A stretch of 64,000 nucleotides of DNA from Candidatus Parachristensenella avicola. Lineage in GTDB: Bacteria > Bacillota > Clostridia > Christensenellales > UMGS416. The notes under the pieces are model-generated. The model saw only the letters and a list, made by a program, of their open reading frames with translations. It made no database searches and was not told the origin of the DNA. Shown in pieces: positions 51,579 through 60,985 of the stretch (positions are counted from its first letter, which is position 1; each line of letters opens with the position of its first letter). The stretch is from NCBI GenBank assembly GCA_904420205.1, contig CAJFUN010000031.1, forward strand, positions 1-64,000. The letters run 5' to 3'. The position numbers and the translations under genes were made by a program.

Positions 51579-52469
51579 TTATCGATCCTGATCCGAATCA
51601 GCGGTCAGCTGTGTCGCAATTTCATAGATCCGTTCCAGATCGTCTCGCTGGAAATACTCCAAAATGATTCGCCCCTTATCCATAGTGCCTTTTACCACCA
51701 CACGGGTGCCCAATGCGCGCATTAGGCGATCTTCTAGCTCGGTAAATTCAGGGGCGGGCTGCTTTACTTTTTCCTTCGCATCTGCCGAAGCTGCTAGCTT
51801 TTTCTGCTTGCGCAGCAATTCTTCCAGCTGACGCACAGAAAGATCTTCCTCCATCGTCATCTGGGCAATCTGTATCTGCAAGGTCTCATCGTGCACTGCA
51901 GCTAACGCACGGGCATGGCCCGCTGAAAGGCCTCCCGTTCGTACCATTTCCTGCACCGGCTTAGACAGCTGAAGCAACCGAAGCGCGTTAGCAACCGATG
52001 GCCTGCTTCGTCCCAATCGCTGCGCTGCATCCTCCTGAGTAAAGGAGAACTGCTCCATTAGCTGGGCGATCCCTTCCGCCTCCTCTAAGGGGTTTAGGTC
52101 GTCCCGTTGCAGATTTTCTACCAAGGATATCTCTGCGATTTCCCGCTCATCCAATGTCAATACCAATGCCGGTATTTTTACAAGGCCCGCCATGCGCGCT
52201 GCACGCCAGCGGCGCTCACCGGCAACTAATAGATAGCGGTGATTATCCCTCGGCGTTACAACCAGCGGCTGAAGCAGCCCATGGGTTTTAATGGATTCGC
52301 TTAATTCCGCTAATTTTTCCGGATCAAAGGACTTTCTTGGCTGATTGGGGTTTGGATCGATATCGACAAGCGCAATTTCTGTTGGAGCGGCTGCAGCTCC
52401 CGCAGCCTGCTGTTCTACCGCGAAAAGCGCGTCCAGCCCTTTTCCCAGTCCCTTTTTTTTCATTGTCAT
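51579..52469 (-). CDS. parB: Chromosome partition protein ParB/Spo0J
   Basis: A 296-residue CTP-dependent DNA clamp. N-terminal KKKGLGKGLDALF, ParB domain with VAGERRWRAARMAGL and SLVENLQRDDLNPLEEA (CTP and hydrolysis boxes), helix-turn-helix LGRSRPSVANALRLLQL for parS binding, and C-terminal dimerisation helix. ATG overlaps the parA stop (ATGA). Cognate parS sites lie upstream of parA. Confidence 0.96.
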   Translation of the reverse strand: MTMKKKGLGKGLDALFAVEQQAAGAAAAPTEIALVDIDPNPNQPRKSFDPEKLAELSESIKTHGLLQPLVVTPRDNHRYLLVAGERRWRAARMAGLVKIPALVLTLDEREIAEISLVENLQRDDLNPLEEAEGIAQLMEQFSFTQEDAAQRLGRSRPSVANALRLLQLSKPVQEMVRTGGLSAGHARALAAVHDETLQIQIAQMTMEEDLSVRQLEELLRKQKKLAASADAKEKVKQPAPEFTELEDRLMRALGTRVVVKGTMDKGRIILEYFQRDDLERIYEIATQLTADSDQDR

Positions 52470-53239
52470 CCGGTCGTCCTCTCCTTTGCCACATATTCCT
52501 CAGCCAGCTTTTGATATGCCATCGCGCCAGCACTGGATGGATCATACATTGAAACAGGAAGTCCATAGCTGGGTGCTTCGCTGAGCCGCACATTTCGTGG
52601 AATCAGCGTCTTATAGACCTTTTCATGGAAAAAATTTCGCACCTCATCCGCTACCTGATTGGAAAGATTGGTGCGGCCATCAAACATGGTTAATACGACT
52701 CCGTTAACCTCAAGCTGCGGATTGAATCCCTGCTTGACTAGGTTCACGCTATTCATCAGTTGACTAAGGCCTTCCAACGCGTAGTATTCACACTGAATGG
52801 GGATAATGACCTGCCGAGCCGCTGTAAGAGAATTCAGCGTCAAAATGCCAATAGACGGTGGGCAATCGATAAAGATATCGTCATATTGATCTGATACCTG
52901 CTCCAAGGCTTCCTTTAGCCGGTATTCCCGCTGTTCTTCTGTTACCATTTCGATTTCTGCGCCGGCCAGCTGGATATTAGCCGGAATGAGATCCAAGTTC
53001 TCAATCAACGTATGCCGGATCACCTGCTGAATCGGATACTCCTGTGTAATGACATGGTAGCTTGTACGCTGCAAAGAGGACTTGTCCACGCCAAGTCCAC
53101 TGGTGCAGTTTCCTTGCGGATCCATATCAATCATTAAAACTCGTCGCTCTAATCCGGCCACGCAGCTGCTGAGATTGACGGCCGTGGTGGTTTTTCCCAC
53201 GCCGCCTTTTTGATTGGCAATTGCGATGATATTAGCCAA
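52466..53239 (-). CDS. parA: Chromosome partition ATPase ParA/Soj
   Basis: A 257-residue deviant Walker ATPase: IIAIANQKGGVGKTTTAVNL with both signature lysines, MIDMDPQGNCTSGLG, DDIFIDCPPSIGILTLN, VVLTMFDGRTNLS. The TTG at 53239, 6 nt after GGGAGGAA, is the best start; ATG 53257 has no ribosome site and would add an atypical MQGRNT stretch. Operon parA-parB. Confidence 0.95.
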   Translation of the reverse strand: MANIIAIANQKGGVGKTTTAVNLSSCVAGLERRVLMIDMDPQGNCTSGLGVDKSSLQRTSYHVITQEYPIQQVIRHTLIENLDLIPANIQLAGAEIEMVTEEQREYRLKEALEQVSDQYDDIFIDCPPSIGILTLNSLTAARQVIIPIQCEYYALEGLSQLMNSVNLVKQGFNPQLEVNGVVLTMFDGRTNLSNQVADEVRNFFHEKVYKTLIPRNVRLSEAPSYGLPVSMYDPSSAGAMAYQKLAEEYVAKERTTG

Positions 53240-53302
53240 GGTATTCCTCCCTTGCATTGTCCTAGTGCTAGTATACACGTCTTTTATCTGAAAAGAAAGT
53301 AT

Positions 53303-53318
53303 TGTTTCACGTGAAACA
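53303..53318. promoter_or_regulatory. parS: parS site 1
   Basis: TGTTTCACGTGAAACA, exact canonical parS, inside a 20-bp palindrome (53301-53320), just upstream of parA. Confidence 0.97.
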
Positions 53319-53345
53319 ATACTTCTCACTTATTATACATTTTGC

Positions 53346-53361
53346 TGTTTCACGTGAAACA
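53346..53361. promoter_or_regulatory. parS: parS site 2
   Basis: TGTTTCACGTGAAACA, exact match, 27 bp from site 1. Confidence 0.97.
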
Positions 53362-53434
53362 TTCTCTATATGGTCAAGAATATACTTTCATGCTATAATA
53401 CCATCATATGGCGCAAAGTTCATTGCAAATGAAA

Positions 53435-53450
53435 TGTTTCACGTGAAACA
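53435..53450. promoter_or_regulatory. parS: parS site 3
   Basis: TGTTTCACGTGAAACA, exact match, ending 2 nt before the AGGAGG of the aminotransferase gene, so ParB spreading could affect that gene's expression. Confidence 0.97.
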
Positions 53451-53465
53451 AAGGAGGAAGGCAGT

Positions 53466-54647
53466 ATGGTATCCTATGAAATTGCAGAAAACCTAAAAGG
53501 CGGATCCATGATCCGAAAAATGTTTGAAGAGGGAAACCGTCTACGGGCGCTATACGGCGAAGATCATGTATACGATTTCTCCCTAGGGAATCCCGATGGC
53601 GAGCCGCCTATGGAAACCCTCCAGGCCATTCAAGATCTGGCCGCCCAGCCTGATATCCATAAATACATGGCAAATGCCGGATACGACGATGTTCGCGCCG
53701 CTATGGCTCAGTACGAAGCGGAGCGGTCAGGTATCCCTGTGGAAGGTAAGCACGTCGTCATGACGGTCGGTGCAGCCGGCGGCCTTAATTGCGTACTAAA
53801 AACGCTGCTAAATCCTGGGGATGAAGTAATTGTGCTGGCGCCTTTCTTTGTAGAATATACCTTCTACATTAAAAATTATCGTGGCATTGCCGTAATTGTA
53901 CCGGTAAATCCCAGCACCTTCCAGCCCGATGCCGACGCAATACGCAAAGCCATTACGCCCCGCACACGGGCCATTATTATGAACAGTCCCAACAATCCTA
54001 CGGGCGCTGTCTATACCCGTGAATCGCTGATTGCCGTCCGCGAAGCCTTGGCCGAAGGGGAGCGGGCGCATCATCTGCAAATGCCAATTTGCGTAATTTC
54101 CGATGAACCCTATTCCAAATTGGTCTATGAGGGTGAAGCCGTTCCGGTCATGAGCGTCTTTGATCACGCAATCGTGGTCAATTCCTTTTCCAAATCGCTG
54201 GCCCTGCCCGGTGAGCGAATCGGATATACTGCGGTAAGCCCTCGCTGCCAGGATGCGGAAGAAATCGTAGCCGGCATTATCTTCGCCAACCGTACGCTAG
54301 GCTTTGTTAATGCACCCGGCATCATGCAACGCGCGGTCGCTCGGAGCCTAAATGCCAAGGTAGATGTGGAAGAATACCGCTGGCGCAGGGATCGCTTGCA
54401 TCAAATTCTCATTCAATCCGGCTTTACATGCAATTTGCCGCAAGGCGCATTTTATCTGTTCCCACAGACGCCCATCGCAGACGATAAACGCTTTAGCGAC
54501 GAGGCCGCCAAATTGAATCTGCTTCTCGTGCCGGGAAGCGGTTTCTATGGCCCGGGACATGTCCGCCTGGCCTATTGCGTCAGCCGCCAGGTAATCGAGC
54601 GCTCGGAAGAAGCTTTCCACAAACTCGGTAAGCAATTCTTCGGTTGA
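53466..54647 (+). CDS. PLP-dependent class I/II aminotransferase
   Basis: A 393-residue fold-type I enzyme. MNSPNNPTGAVYTRE binds PLP, VISDEPYSKLVYEG carries the Asp/Tyr, and VNSFSKSLALPGERIGY holds the Schiff-base Lys. It ends with VRLAYCVS carrying the carboxylate-binding Arg. Annotated relatives act as aspartate or aromatic aminotransferases; the substrate is not evident. AAGGAGGAAGG precedes ATG; parS site 3 lies in its leader. Confidence 0.92.
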   Translation: MVSYEIAENLKGGSMIRKMFEEGNRLRALYGEDHVYDFSLGNPDGEPPMETLQAIQDLAAQPDIHKYMANAGYDDVRAAMAQYEAERSGIPVEGKHVVMTVGAAGGLNCVLKTLLNPGDEVIVLAPFFVEYTFYIKNYRGIAVIVPVNPSTFQPDADAIRKAITPRTRAIIMNSPNNPTGAVYTRESLIAVREALAEGERAHHLQMPICVISDEPYSKLVYEGEAVPVMSVFDHAIVVNSFSKSLALPGERIGYTAVSPRCQDAEEIVAGIIFANRTLGFVNAPGIMQRAVARSLNAKVDVEEYRWRRDRLHQILIQSGFTCNLPQGAFYLFPQTPIADDKRFSDEAAKLNLLLVPGSGFYGPGHVRLAYCVSRQVIERSEEAFHKLGKQFFG

Positions 54648-54656
54648 GTTTAGCAC

Positions 54657-54690
54657 AAAAAAAGCAGAGGGAGTTCCCTCTGCTTTTTCT
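54657..54690. terminator. Bidirectional intrinsic terminator
   Basis: AAAGCAGAGGGA / TCCCTCTGCTTT with flanking A- and T-runs between convergent genes. Confidence 0.88.
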
Positions 54691-54711
54691 ATTGGCAAAT
54701 TGTTCACTTGA

Positions 54712-55176
54712 TCAACCCTTATCCAAGGCTCCTTCCAGATGCAGCAACCATTGCTTTAAATGAGATCCTCCGCTGTAGCTTCCTATGCCGCCAGAAGCTG
54801 GCAATACCCGATGGCAGGGCACGATCAGGGGAAGGGGATTTGAGGCCATCGCCCGACCCACTGCTTGCGCCGCCCCCGGGTATCCGGCTAAAGAGGCCAA
54901 CTCACCATAGGTGCAAGTGCTACCATAAGGAATGTCCTTACAGGCATACCATACAGCTAGCTGAAAGGGAGATCCCGTCATCGAGAAGGGAAGATTCCAG
55001 TCCTTACGCTCTCCGGCTAGATAGGCCCTTAACTGGCCCTCAAAATCCCAAGGCAGCGGTCCCTCTGATGGTCCCTTTGCTAAGGTTTCATTGGGCAAAT
55101 AGATACGACTGACGCCCAATTCGTCACCTTCAGCGCCGAATAGACCCAGATCGGTCTCCACAAAGCAGCTAAACAT
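54712..55176 (-). CDS. ogt: Methylated-DNA-protein-cysteine methyltransferase
   Basis: A 154-residue suicide repair enzyme for O6-alkylguanine. The active site IVPCHRVLP is intact, preceded by PYGSTCTYGELASLAGYPGAAQAVGRAMASNP (Arg finger and DNA-binding helix). Overlaps the YhaN-like gene end by 8 nt, so it belongs to the yhaO-yhaN-ogt operon of DNA-repair functions. Confidence 0.94.
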   Translation of the reverse strand: MFSCFVETDLGLFGAEGDELGVSRIYLPNETLAKGPSEGPLPWDFEGQLRAYLAGERKDWNLPFSMTGSPFQLAVWYACKDIPYGSTCTYGELASLAGYPGAAQAVGRAMASNPLPLIVPCHRVLPASGGIGSYSGGSHLKQWLLHLEGALDKG

Positions 55177-57823
55177 GCGATTCCTCCATCGGTACCAATT
55201 GATAGTTCATCCCCGCCTCCTCCATCGCCTGAAGCATCCAGGGATGGCAGGTAAAGAGAATCAGCTGCCGTCGATCTGCCACCTGGGCAAGCACGGAAAG
55301 TCCCCGCACCAACCGGTCATGATCCCAATTTACAAAAGTCTCATCCAGCAATAGCGGCAGGCTTTCCCCTTTTGGGTCTAAGTGATCTACCAATCCAAGG
55401 CGCAATGATAAGAACACTTGTTCTATTGTTCCCTGCGATAAACGGCTTTTAGCCGGATCAATAAATTCTCCGGCATCCGGGCTATAAAGCCGTATCCCCT
55501 GCTGATCCTCGCTCATCACGATTCGGCTATATCGTCCGCTGGTAATCTGGGAAAGGTAACTGGAAGCGCGCCGAACCACATCGGGCTGGTGCTGCTCGCG
55601 GAAGCGCTGCTCCGATACTTTCACCAGAGCGAACAGCAACGCTTGCTGATCCCGTTCATGCACCATATCAGCCTGCTGGGCGGAAAGCGCTTCGATCTCC
55701 CGCGCAATATGCTCCGAAGGCGTCAAGCTCTTCAGCTGCTCCAGCTTTTGATCCATGGCGCCTTGGCTGTTATAAAGGCCCTGCAATTGGGCAAGCGTCT
55801 CGTCCAGATCGGATTGCAGCTTATCAATCTGCTGATCCAGCTGCTCTGGTTTAGGTAATCCAGCCTCATTGCCGCCTTCCAAAAGCGCCTGCCCCCGGCG
55901 CGCTGCCTGACGCCGCCGGCGCACCTCAGCCAGCTGCTCTTCCACATTGCTGCCGGGTATTTGGTAAAGAATGTTCAGAATATCCTGCTCTCCATCTACT
56001 GCCTGCTGCTGCTGCCGCTTTAGCTCAGCTAGGCGGCCGCGCTCTTCCGTCATTTCCTGATAGAGCCGTTCACTGTCCTCACGCCAGCGTCTGGCATCCT
56101 CCAGCGCCGCTTTTAAGGCCGTCAGATTAGCCAGCGCATCATCCCCGCCTTCCGGCAGCAGCTCCTTTGCCAGCGCCTGAATTTGGCTGGAATCCTGCAA
56201 AGATCGATCCTGCATCAGGCGGCAGCGTTCTTTAAGCTCAGCCTCCCGCTGGGCCAGCTGGGCATATTGCTGGCAGCGTATGGCTAGCTCTCCCGGGTCA
56301 TCCTTAAGCGCTTGCTGCAGCGAAAGCGGCTGCAGCAGTTCCATCAGCTGTCCGCTAGCCTCGCTATCCCGCTGAGCGGCTTGGTCACAGGATTCCCGCA
56401 ACGTCCTCGTTTTTTGATCCCGAAGGCGGTTTGCTATGGGGCCTGCTCCCATGAAAGCCGCTACTGAAAGGGCCGCCATCAAACCGGATAATCCCCATCC
56501 CAAGGCCGGTTCCAACTCGGCCAACTGCAAAGGCGGCAGCAAACAGGCAGCCGCGGTCAGGCATATGCAGCCGCCGATGCTGAGAATAAGCGGAATAGGC
56601 GACCGGGCTCTAGCCTGGGCGTCCGCCAGCTGCTCTTTGGCCCTTAGATGGGCCATATGAGCGTCCAATGCTTGCGTCGATCGCTCCCGCAGCCGGGCAA
56701 TCGGCAAAGCATAGCCTTGTTCCAACCCGAAGGGATCACCCAGCTTCTCACTCACGTAGCGTGAAGCCTGGGCTGCCGCCTGCTGGGCCTGCTCCATGAG
56801 TTCCGGCAGCTGCCGGCTTGACTCCTGAAGCATAGGGAGCTGGGTATAAAGGCGGTCGATCTCATCCGCCTTCTCTAGAATCCGCTCTTCCCGAAAGGTG
56901 AAGCGTTCCATCTGTTCATTGATCTGTGCCAGCCTGCGGCCGCTCTCTGCCACCTGCCGCGCCAGCGAACGCTGCTGGGCTCGCAATGTCTCCAGGGTTC
57001 CTGCTACATCCTGCGGCAGCGTATCGAAGATCGCCACATCGCCTGCCGAAGCAATCAGGGCTTGGCCCTCCTGGATCCGTGCGGCACGATCCCGCAGGGT
57101 TAGCAGTTCCTCCAGCTGCTGCTGGCAACACTGCTGCTGTTGCCTCAGCCGGGCAATATCCTCCTGGCAACGCTGCTGCTGCGCTTCCAATTCGCTAATC
57201 TGCTCCTGGGCCTGCTGAGCCTGGTGCAGCTGGTCATACAGCCCCCGTAATTTTGTTTCCAGCTCCTCCATCCGGGTTTTTCCCCGGCGGTCCGGCCGCC
57301 ATAGCGACATCGCCTGGCGATACAGCGCCTCGCGCACTTGGCTGGCAGGGCGAAGCTGCCGATCAGCCATCCCTCCCAGCAGCTGATCCTGCGTCAGTGC
57401 CCAAGCTTCCTGCCGGGGAAAAAGCAAGTCATAGAGCGACAAGGCGTATATGTTCCGATATAACGCTCGGCTCACCGGTGCCAACCAAGGAATGGGACCG
57501 TCCTCCAGCTGAAGGAGCCCTCCATTCGTCGTTAACGATCCCTTTACCCCGGATGGACGCAGTACCCGCTGCACCGTCAGCTCACTGCCATCGTCCCGAG
57601 CCAGAACGCCCTCGATCTGTGCGTCGCCGCTGCCCCAAGCGATTAAGCGCTTCGTATCGGCCTTATGCCGGTGCGCCCCGAAAAGCAGGGTACACATCAG
57701 CTCCATCATGGTGCTTTTTCCCGCTTCGTTGCGGCCCAGGAATACCACTGTTTGCTGGTCCAGGCGGCCTTCCCACCGGTTCAATGGGCCGAAGCGCAGC
57801 GCAGATAGCTTGATCCATCTCAT
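55169..57823 (-). CDS. YhaN-like SMC-type ATPase with membrane segments
   Basis: An 884-residue ATPase of the SbcC/RecN-like YhaN group. Walker A GRNEAGKST (~30-38), long coiled coils (~180-400 and ~480-740), and between them a hydrophobic pair of helices (~408-460, PIPLILSIGGCICLTAAACLL and GWGLSGLMAALSVAAFMGAG). The signature SRLSQGTIEQVFLSLRLGLV and Walker B LPLLLDETFVNWD are at the C-terminus. Pairs with the upstream nuclease, overlapping by 4 nt. The membrane hairpin at the coiled-coil apex, where SbcC has a zinc hook, is notable. Confidence 0.87.
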   Translation of the reverse strand: MRWIKLSALRFGPLNRWEGRLDQQTVVFLGRNEAGKSTMMELMCTLLFGAHRHKADTKRLIAWGSGDAQIEGVLARDDGSELTVQRVLRPSGVKGSLTTNGGLLQLEDGPIPWLAPVSRALYRNIYALSLYDLLFPRQEAWALTQDQLLGGMADRQLRPASQVREALYRQAMSLWRPDRRGKTRMEELETKLRGLYDQLHQAQQAQEQISELEAQQQRCQEDIARLRQQQQCCQQQLEELLTLRDRAARIQEGQALIASAGDVAIFDTLPQDVAGTLETLRAQQRSLARQVAESGRRLAQINEQMERFTFREERILEKADEIDRLYTQLPMLQESSRQLPELMEQAQQAAAQASRYVSEKLGDPFGLEQGYALPIARLRERSTQALDAHMAHLRAKEQLADAQARARSPIPLILSIGGCICLTAAACLLPPLQLAELEPALGWGLSGLMAALSVAAFMGAGPIANRLRDQKTRTLRESCDQAAQRDSEASGQLMELLQPLSLQQALKDDPGELAIRCQQYAQLAQREAELKERCRLMQDRSLQDSSQIQALAKELLPEGGDDALANLTALKAALEDARRWREDSERLYQEMTEERGRLAELKRQQQQAVDGEQDILNILYQIPGSNVEEQLAEVRRRRQAARRGQALLEGGNEAGLPKPEQLDQQIDKLQSDLDETLAQLQGLYNSQGAMDQKLEQLKSLTPSEHIAREIEALSAQQADMVHERDQQALLFALVKVSEQRFREQHQPDVVRRASSYLSQITSGRYSRIVMSEDQQGIRLYSPDAGEFIDPAKSRLSQGTIEQVFLSLRLGLVDHLDPKGESLPLLLDETFVNWDHDRLVRGLSVLAQVADRRQLILFTCHPWMLQAMEEAGMNYQLVPMEESHV

Positions 57824-59052
57824 GACTGGGGCTCCTCCCTTCGCATAAGCGCAATGGCCTGCTGCTGCAGCCCAGGTAAAAGATTACGGATATAGGCGCG
57901 CTGCTGCTCCCGGGTGCCATGCTGGCATCCGGCCAGGCCCAGGGGCTCCATTGCATCCAGCAGCTGATCCAGCATCCCATCGTCCTGTCCGGCTAGCTCC
58001 AAAGTATGAAGCATCTCCCCCAGCAGGCTTACCTCCTGCCGGTAAACCTCGGCCTGCGCCGGCGCGCAAATGTCCTCCGCAGATAGCTCTACAGAAAGCG
58101 CGTGGCAGGCCTGCGTCAGCCGGCAGCCCATATCCGCCAAAACCGAAGCGCTCCGCGGAGAGGAAAGCATCTGCCAGCAACCGACTTCACCTTTGAGTGT
58201 CAATTGAATCATGGCGGGAACGGTCAACTTCATCCGGTCAATAGCCGCTCGGGCAGCGTCAAAAAGGGCTCCCTCGTCTTGACATGCGGCCAGGCCTTCC
58301 AGGGTTTCCCGTTCCCACTGCATCCGGGCCAGCGGCAGGAACCGTATCGACGGCGTCCCCTGTCCGGCTACCTCCACCAACAGCCCGCCCTGCGGGCCCG
58401 TGTCGCCATAGCCCGCGCCGCATAGGCAGCCGCTGTACTGGATATGCTGTCCATAGCTTTGCCGGCGGTGGATATGCCCCAGCGCCCAATAATCATACTG
58501 AAGCGCTTCCAGCTGCGCCAGCGATACCGGCGCATAGGGTGTTCCCCGGCCGGCTTCCTCTGCCAACTGGGTATGCATCAGCCCCACGGTAGGGATTCGC
58601 CCATGCCGCCGTGGATAGGAAGCGACCAGCGAATCATACTCCTGAGAACGAGCAAAGCCGGCGCCTACAACCGCCCCGACTACCTGCCCCGCGCCATCGC
58701 GCACCTCTACCATCCGTGCATAGCGGCTGTCAAAGGTTTCCACCCAAGGCGGCAGGTCTAAAGCCGAAGAAGCTGGATCATGGTTGCCATGGGCATAGAA
58801 TACCGCAATTCCCGATCGGTGAAGCCGTGCCAGTTGTCCCCGGATAAAGGCGGCGGTATCGTAGGCGCAGGATTCCTGATCCACCAAATCACCGGCAATC
58901 ATAAGCGCGTGTACCCGATGCTCCAACGCGGCGTCCACCGCGGCGGAAAGGCTTTCCCGCTGGGCAGCCCGCAGCCGCTGCCGCAGCTCGGCCCGCCCGG
59001 AAAAGGGCGCGTCTAAATGTAAATCGGCTATATGCAAAAATCGAAAGCTCAT
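57820..59052 (-). CDS. YhaO-like SbcD-type DNA exonuclease/metallophosphoesterase
   Basis: A 410-residue calcineurin-like nuclease subunit: FRFLHIADLHLDAPF, MIAGDLVD, FYAHGNHDPAS, TVGLMHTQLAE and YWALGHIHRRQSY provide the metal ligands of the SbcD/Mre11 fold. A C-terminal capping region (~280-410) binds the ATPase. ATG 59052 follows GGGAGAG. First gene of the yhaO-yhaN-ogt operon; probable role in processing DNA ends. Confidence 0.88.
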   Translation of the reverse strand: MSFRFLHIADLHLDAPFSGRAELRQRLRAAQRESLSAAVDAALEHRVHALMIAGDLVDQESCAYDTAAFIRGQLARLHRSGIAVFYAHGNHDPASSALDLPPWVETFDSRYARMVEVRDGAGQVVGAVVGAGFARSQEYDSLVASYPRRHGRIPTVGLMHTQLAEEAGRGTPYAPVSLAQLEALQYDYWALGHIHRRQSYGQHIQYSGCLCGAGYGDTGPQGGLLVEVAGQGTPSIRFLPLARMQWERETLEGLAACQDEGALFDAARAAIDRMKLTVPAMIQLTLKGEVGCWQMLSSPRSASVLADMGCRLTQACHALSVELSAEDICAPAQAEVYRQEVSLLGEMLHTLELAGQDDGMLDQLLDAMEPLGLAGCQHGTREQQRAYIRNLLPGLQQQAIALMRREEPQS

Positions 59053-59166
59053 CCCACTCTCCCTTTTCGTTGCGGATGCTTTGCCCTTCATCGGGCAAAA
59101 TACCCTCTAATGACGAAAAACGCGCGGCGAACCGCGCGGGTATCCGTCCGCCCCATAGCGGACCCT

Positions 59167-59715
59167 TTAGTCCATAAATTCATCCAGGTCAGGCCATCGG
59201 AAGGAATTCTCCCGGTAGGGCTTCCCATCCAGCGTGGTCATATGGCTGCCAACCGGAATACCGCCCATCCGCTGATAAAAATGCATCGCAGGATTCCCCT
59301 CCAGCACGTGCACAACCATGGAAACATATCCTTCCAGCCAAAGCGCACGGGCAAAATGAATAAACAGCCGCTGGCCCAGATGCCTCCCCTGAACTTTTGG
59401 ATGCACATAGAGCTGATAGATCTCGCCATCCGGCAGCGTAACATCGCGGCTGGTCCCTCCATAGGCATACCCAAGCACGCGGTTGCTTTTTTCATCCACC
59501 GCGACCAGAACGATATCCGACCCACGGGCGGCAATCACCTGCTCCCAGCGGGTGGAGCGGCCGGGAATGGACAAGCGGTTTAACGTGCTGTCCTGAATCA
59601 ATCCCCGATAGGTATCTAGATAGGTATCCACCAGCACATGGGCGATGCCAGGCGCGTCGGAAACGCGAGCCGGCCGCACGATAGTGGAATCCTTTTCCTG
59701 ATCCAAGTCGTACAA
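59167..59715 (-). CDS. GNAT family N-acetyltransferase
   Basis: A 182-residue acetyltransferase. TIVRPARVSDAPGIAHVLVDTYLDTYRGLI (N-terminal strand/helix), IYQLYVHPKVQGRHLGQRLFIHFAR (acetyl-CoA motif A) and VHVLEGNPAMHFYQRMGG (motif B) are typical. Preferred start is TTG 59715, 7 nt after GGGGGGAGG; TTG 59733 is another in-frame option. Substrate unknown. Confidence 0.87.
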   Translation of the reverse strand: MYDLDQEKDSTIVRPARVSDAPGIAHVLVDTYLDTYRGLIQDSTLNRLSIPGRSTRWEQVIAARGSDIVLVAVDEKSNRVLGYAYGGTSRDVTLPDGEIYQLYVHPKVQGRHLGQRLFIHFARALWLEGYVSMVVHVLEGNPAMHFYQRMGGIPVGSHMTTLDGKPYRENSFRWPDLDEFMD

Positions 59716-59859
59716 AATGACGCCTCCCCCCAATTATGGTTATTATACTCCAAAAACCCAAAGATTTGCAAGATGATGCGCGCGCCTTTCAGGCCATACT
59801 AGTCTGGAGCCCGGCAGCGGGAAAAGCCCGCCAAGGAGGGCGAAAGGAGCATAAGGAAA

Positions 59860-60912
59860 ATGAAAAAAATGAATACCTCAATCGCCCTGGCAGCGGCGCT
59901 TTTACTGGCAGGCTGCTCGCCGGCCTCTCCCCAGCAGGCGCAGGCTACGCCTACCCCTGTGCATACCCAGCAAACCCTTTTCTTTCAGCGGGAAAACGGC
60001 ATATCCAAGATGATCGAGCGCCTTTCGCCCTCGGTGGTGGGATTAGCGGTCACCATGGGCACCGGTGAGGACAGCGTTCAAGGGCTGGGAACAGGGTTCT
60101 TTGTGGATGAGAGCGGCTATATTCTGACCAACCATCACGTGGCCGGCGAAGCTGATACGATTACCGTGGTTATGAGCGATGGCGAGCGGCTAAAGGCGCA
60201 CGCCGTCTGGAGCGACAGCGTGCTGGACCTGGCTGTGGTAAAATGCGACGAAGGGGGGCCCTTTGCGCCGGTTACATTGGGCAGTGTGGAGGAACTGGCC
60301 GTAGGCGATCCGGTGGCTGCCATCGGTACGCCGCTTGACCTGTCCTTTCAGCATACGGTCACTGCTGGAATCGTATCCGGTATGAACCGTACGCTGCAAG
60401 TGCCTACAGCTACGGGGCTTTCCTTTCTAGAGGAGCTGGTACAAACCGATGCCTCTATCAATCCCGGCAATTCTGGCGGGCCTTTGGTCACGCTGGAAGG
60501 TAAAGTCATCGGAATTAATACCGTGAAAGTTCAGGACGCTGAGGGCATGGGCTTTGCCATTCCTTCCGATCTGGCTAAGCCCATTGTGGAACGAATAATC
60601 GCCAATGGAAGTTTTACCGCACCCTACGTGGGCATCACAGTAATCGACAGCGATATCGCCCGCTATTATGGGCGCCAGGTGGATCAAGGTCTGGCTGTGC
60701 TCAATGTGGATCCGGAGGGCCCCGCCTATGCGGCCGGCATCCGCAAAGGCGATGTGCTGATTACGGTAGGCGATACGCAGCCTTCTTCGGTACTGGCCTT
60801 CCGCCGTAAGGTATACGCCACCGAAATCGGCGACAGCCTAACATTGACCTGGCAGCGCGACGGTCAGACCATGCAGGGCGAATGCATCCTTACGGAGCGT
60901 CCCGTGAATTGA
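59860..60912 (+). CDS. HtrA/DegP-type serine protease lipoprotein
   Basis: A 350-residue surface protease. Lipobox LLAGC (Cys19), trypsin-like domain with triad His93 (TNHHV), Asp123 (LDLAVVK) and Ser205 (GNSGGP), then one PDZ domain (~255-340, QGLAVLNVDPEGPAYAAGIRKGDVLITVGD). Most Firmicute HtrA proteins use an N-terminal helix rather than a lipid anchor. Placed upstream of a CPBP protease and rlmH, echoing the htrA-like/rlmH order near origins. AAAGGAG precedes ATG. Confidence 0.92.
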   Translation: MKKMNTSIALAAALLLAGCSPASPQQAQATPTPVHTQQTLFFQRENGISKMIERLSPSVVGLAVTMGTGEDSVQGLGTGFFVDESGYILTNHHVAGEADTITVVMSDGERLKAHAVWSDSVLDLAVVKCDEGGPFAPVTLGSVEELAVGDPVAAIGTPLDLSFQHTVTAGIVSGMNRTLQVPTATGLSFLEELVQTDASINPGNSGGPLVTLEGKVIGINTVKVQDAEGMGFAIPSDLAKPIVERIIANGSFTAPYVGITVIDSDIARYYGRQVDQGLAVLNVDPEGPAYAAGIRKGDVLITVGDTQPSSVLAFRRKVYATEIGDSLTLTWQRDGQTMQGECILTERPVN

Positions 60913-60985
60913 CAAGGGCTCCCGCTTCGTTTATCCTTACTCTCATAAGGCGGCCCTACGGGGCCTGAATGGGAGGAACTGCGGG

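Noticed and set aside
53239..53329. N-terminal extension of ParA from an in-frame ATG
   Set aside because: Would translate through parS site 1 and lacks a ribosome site; the TTG start has a good one and matches ParA length.
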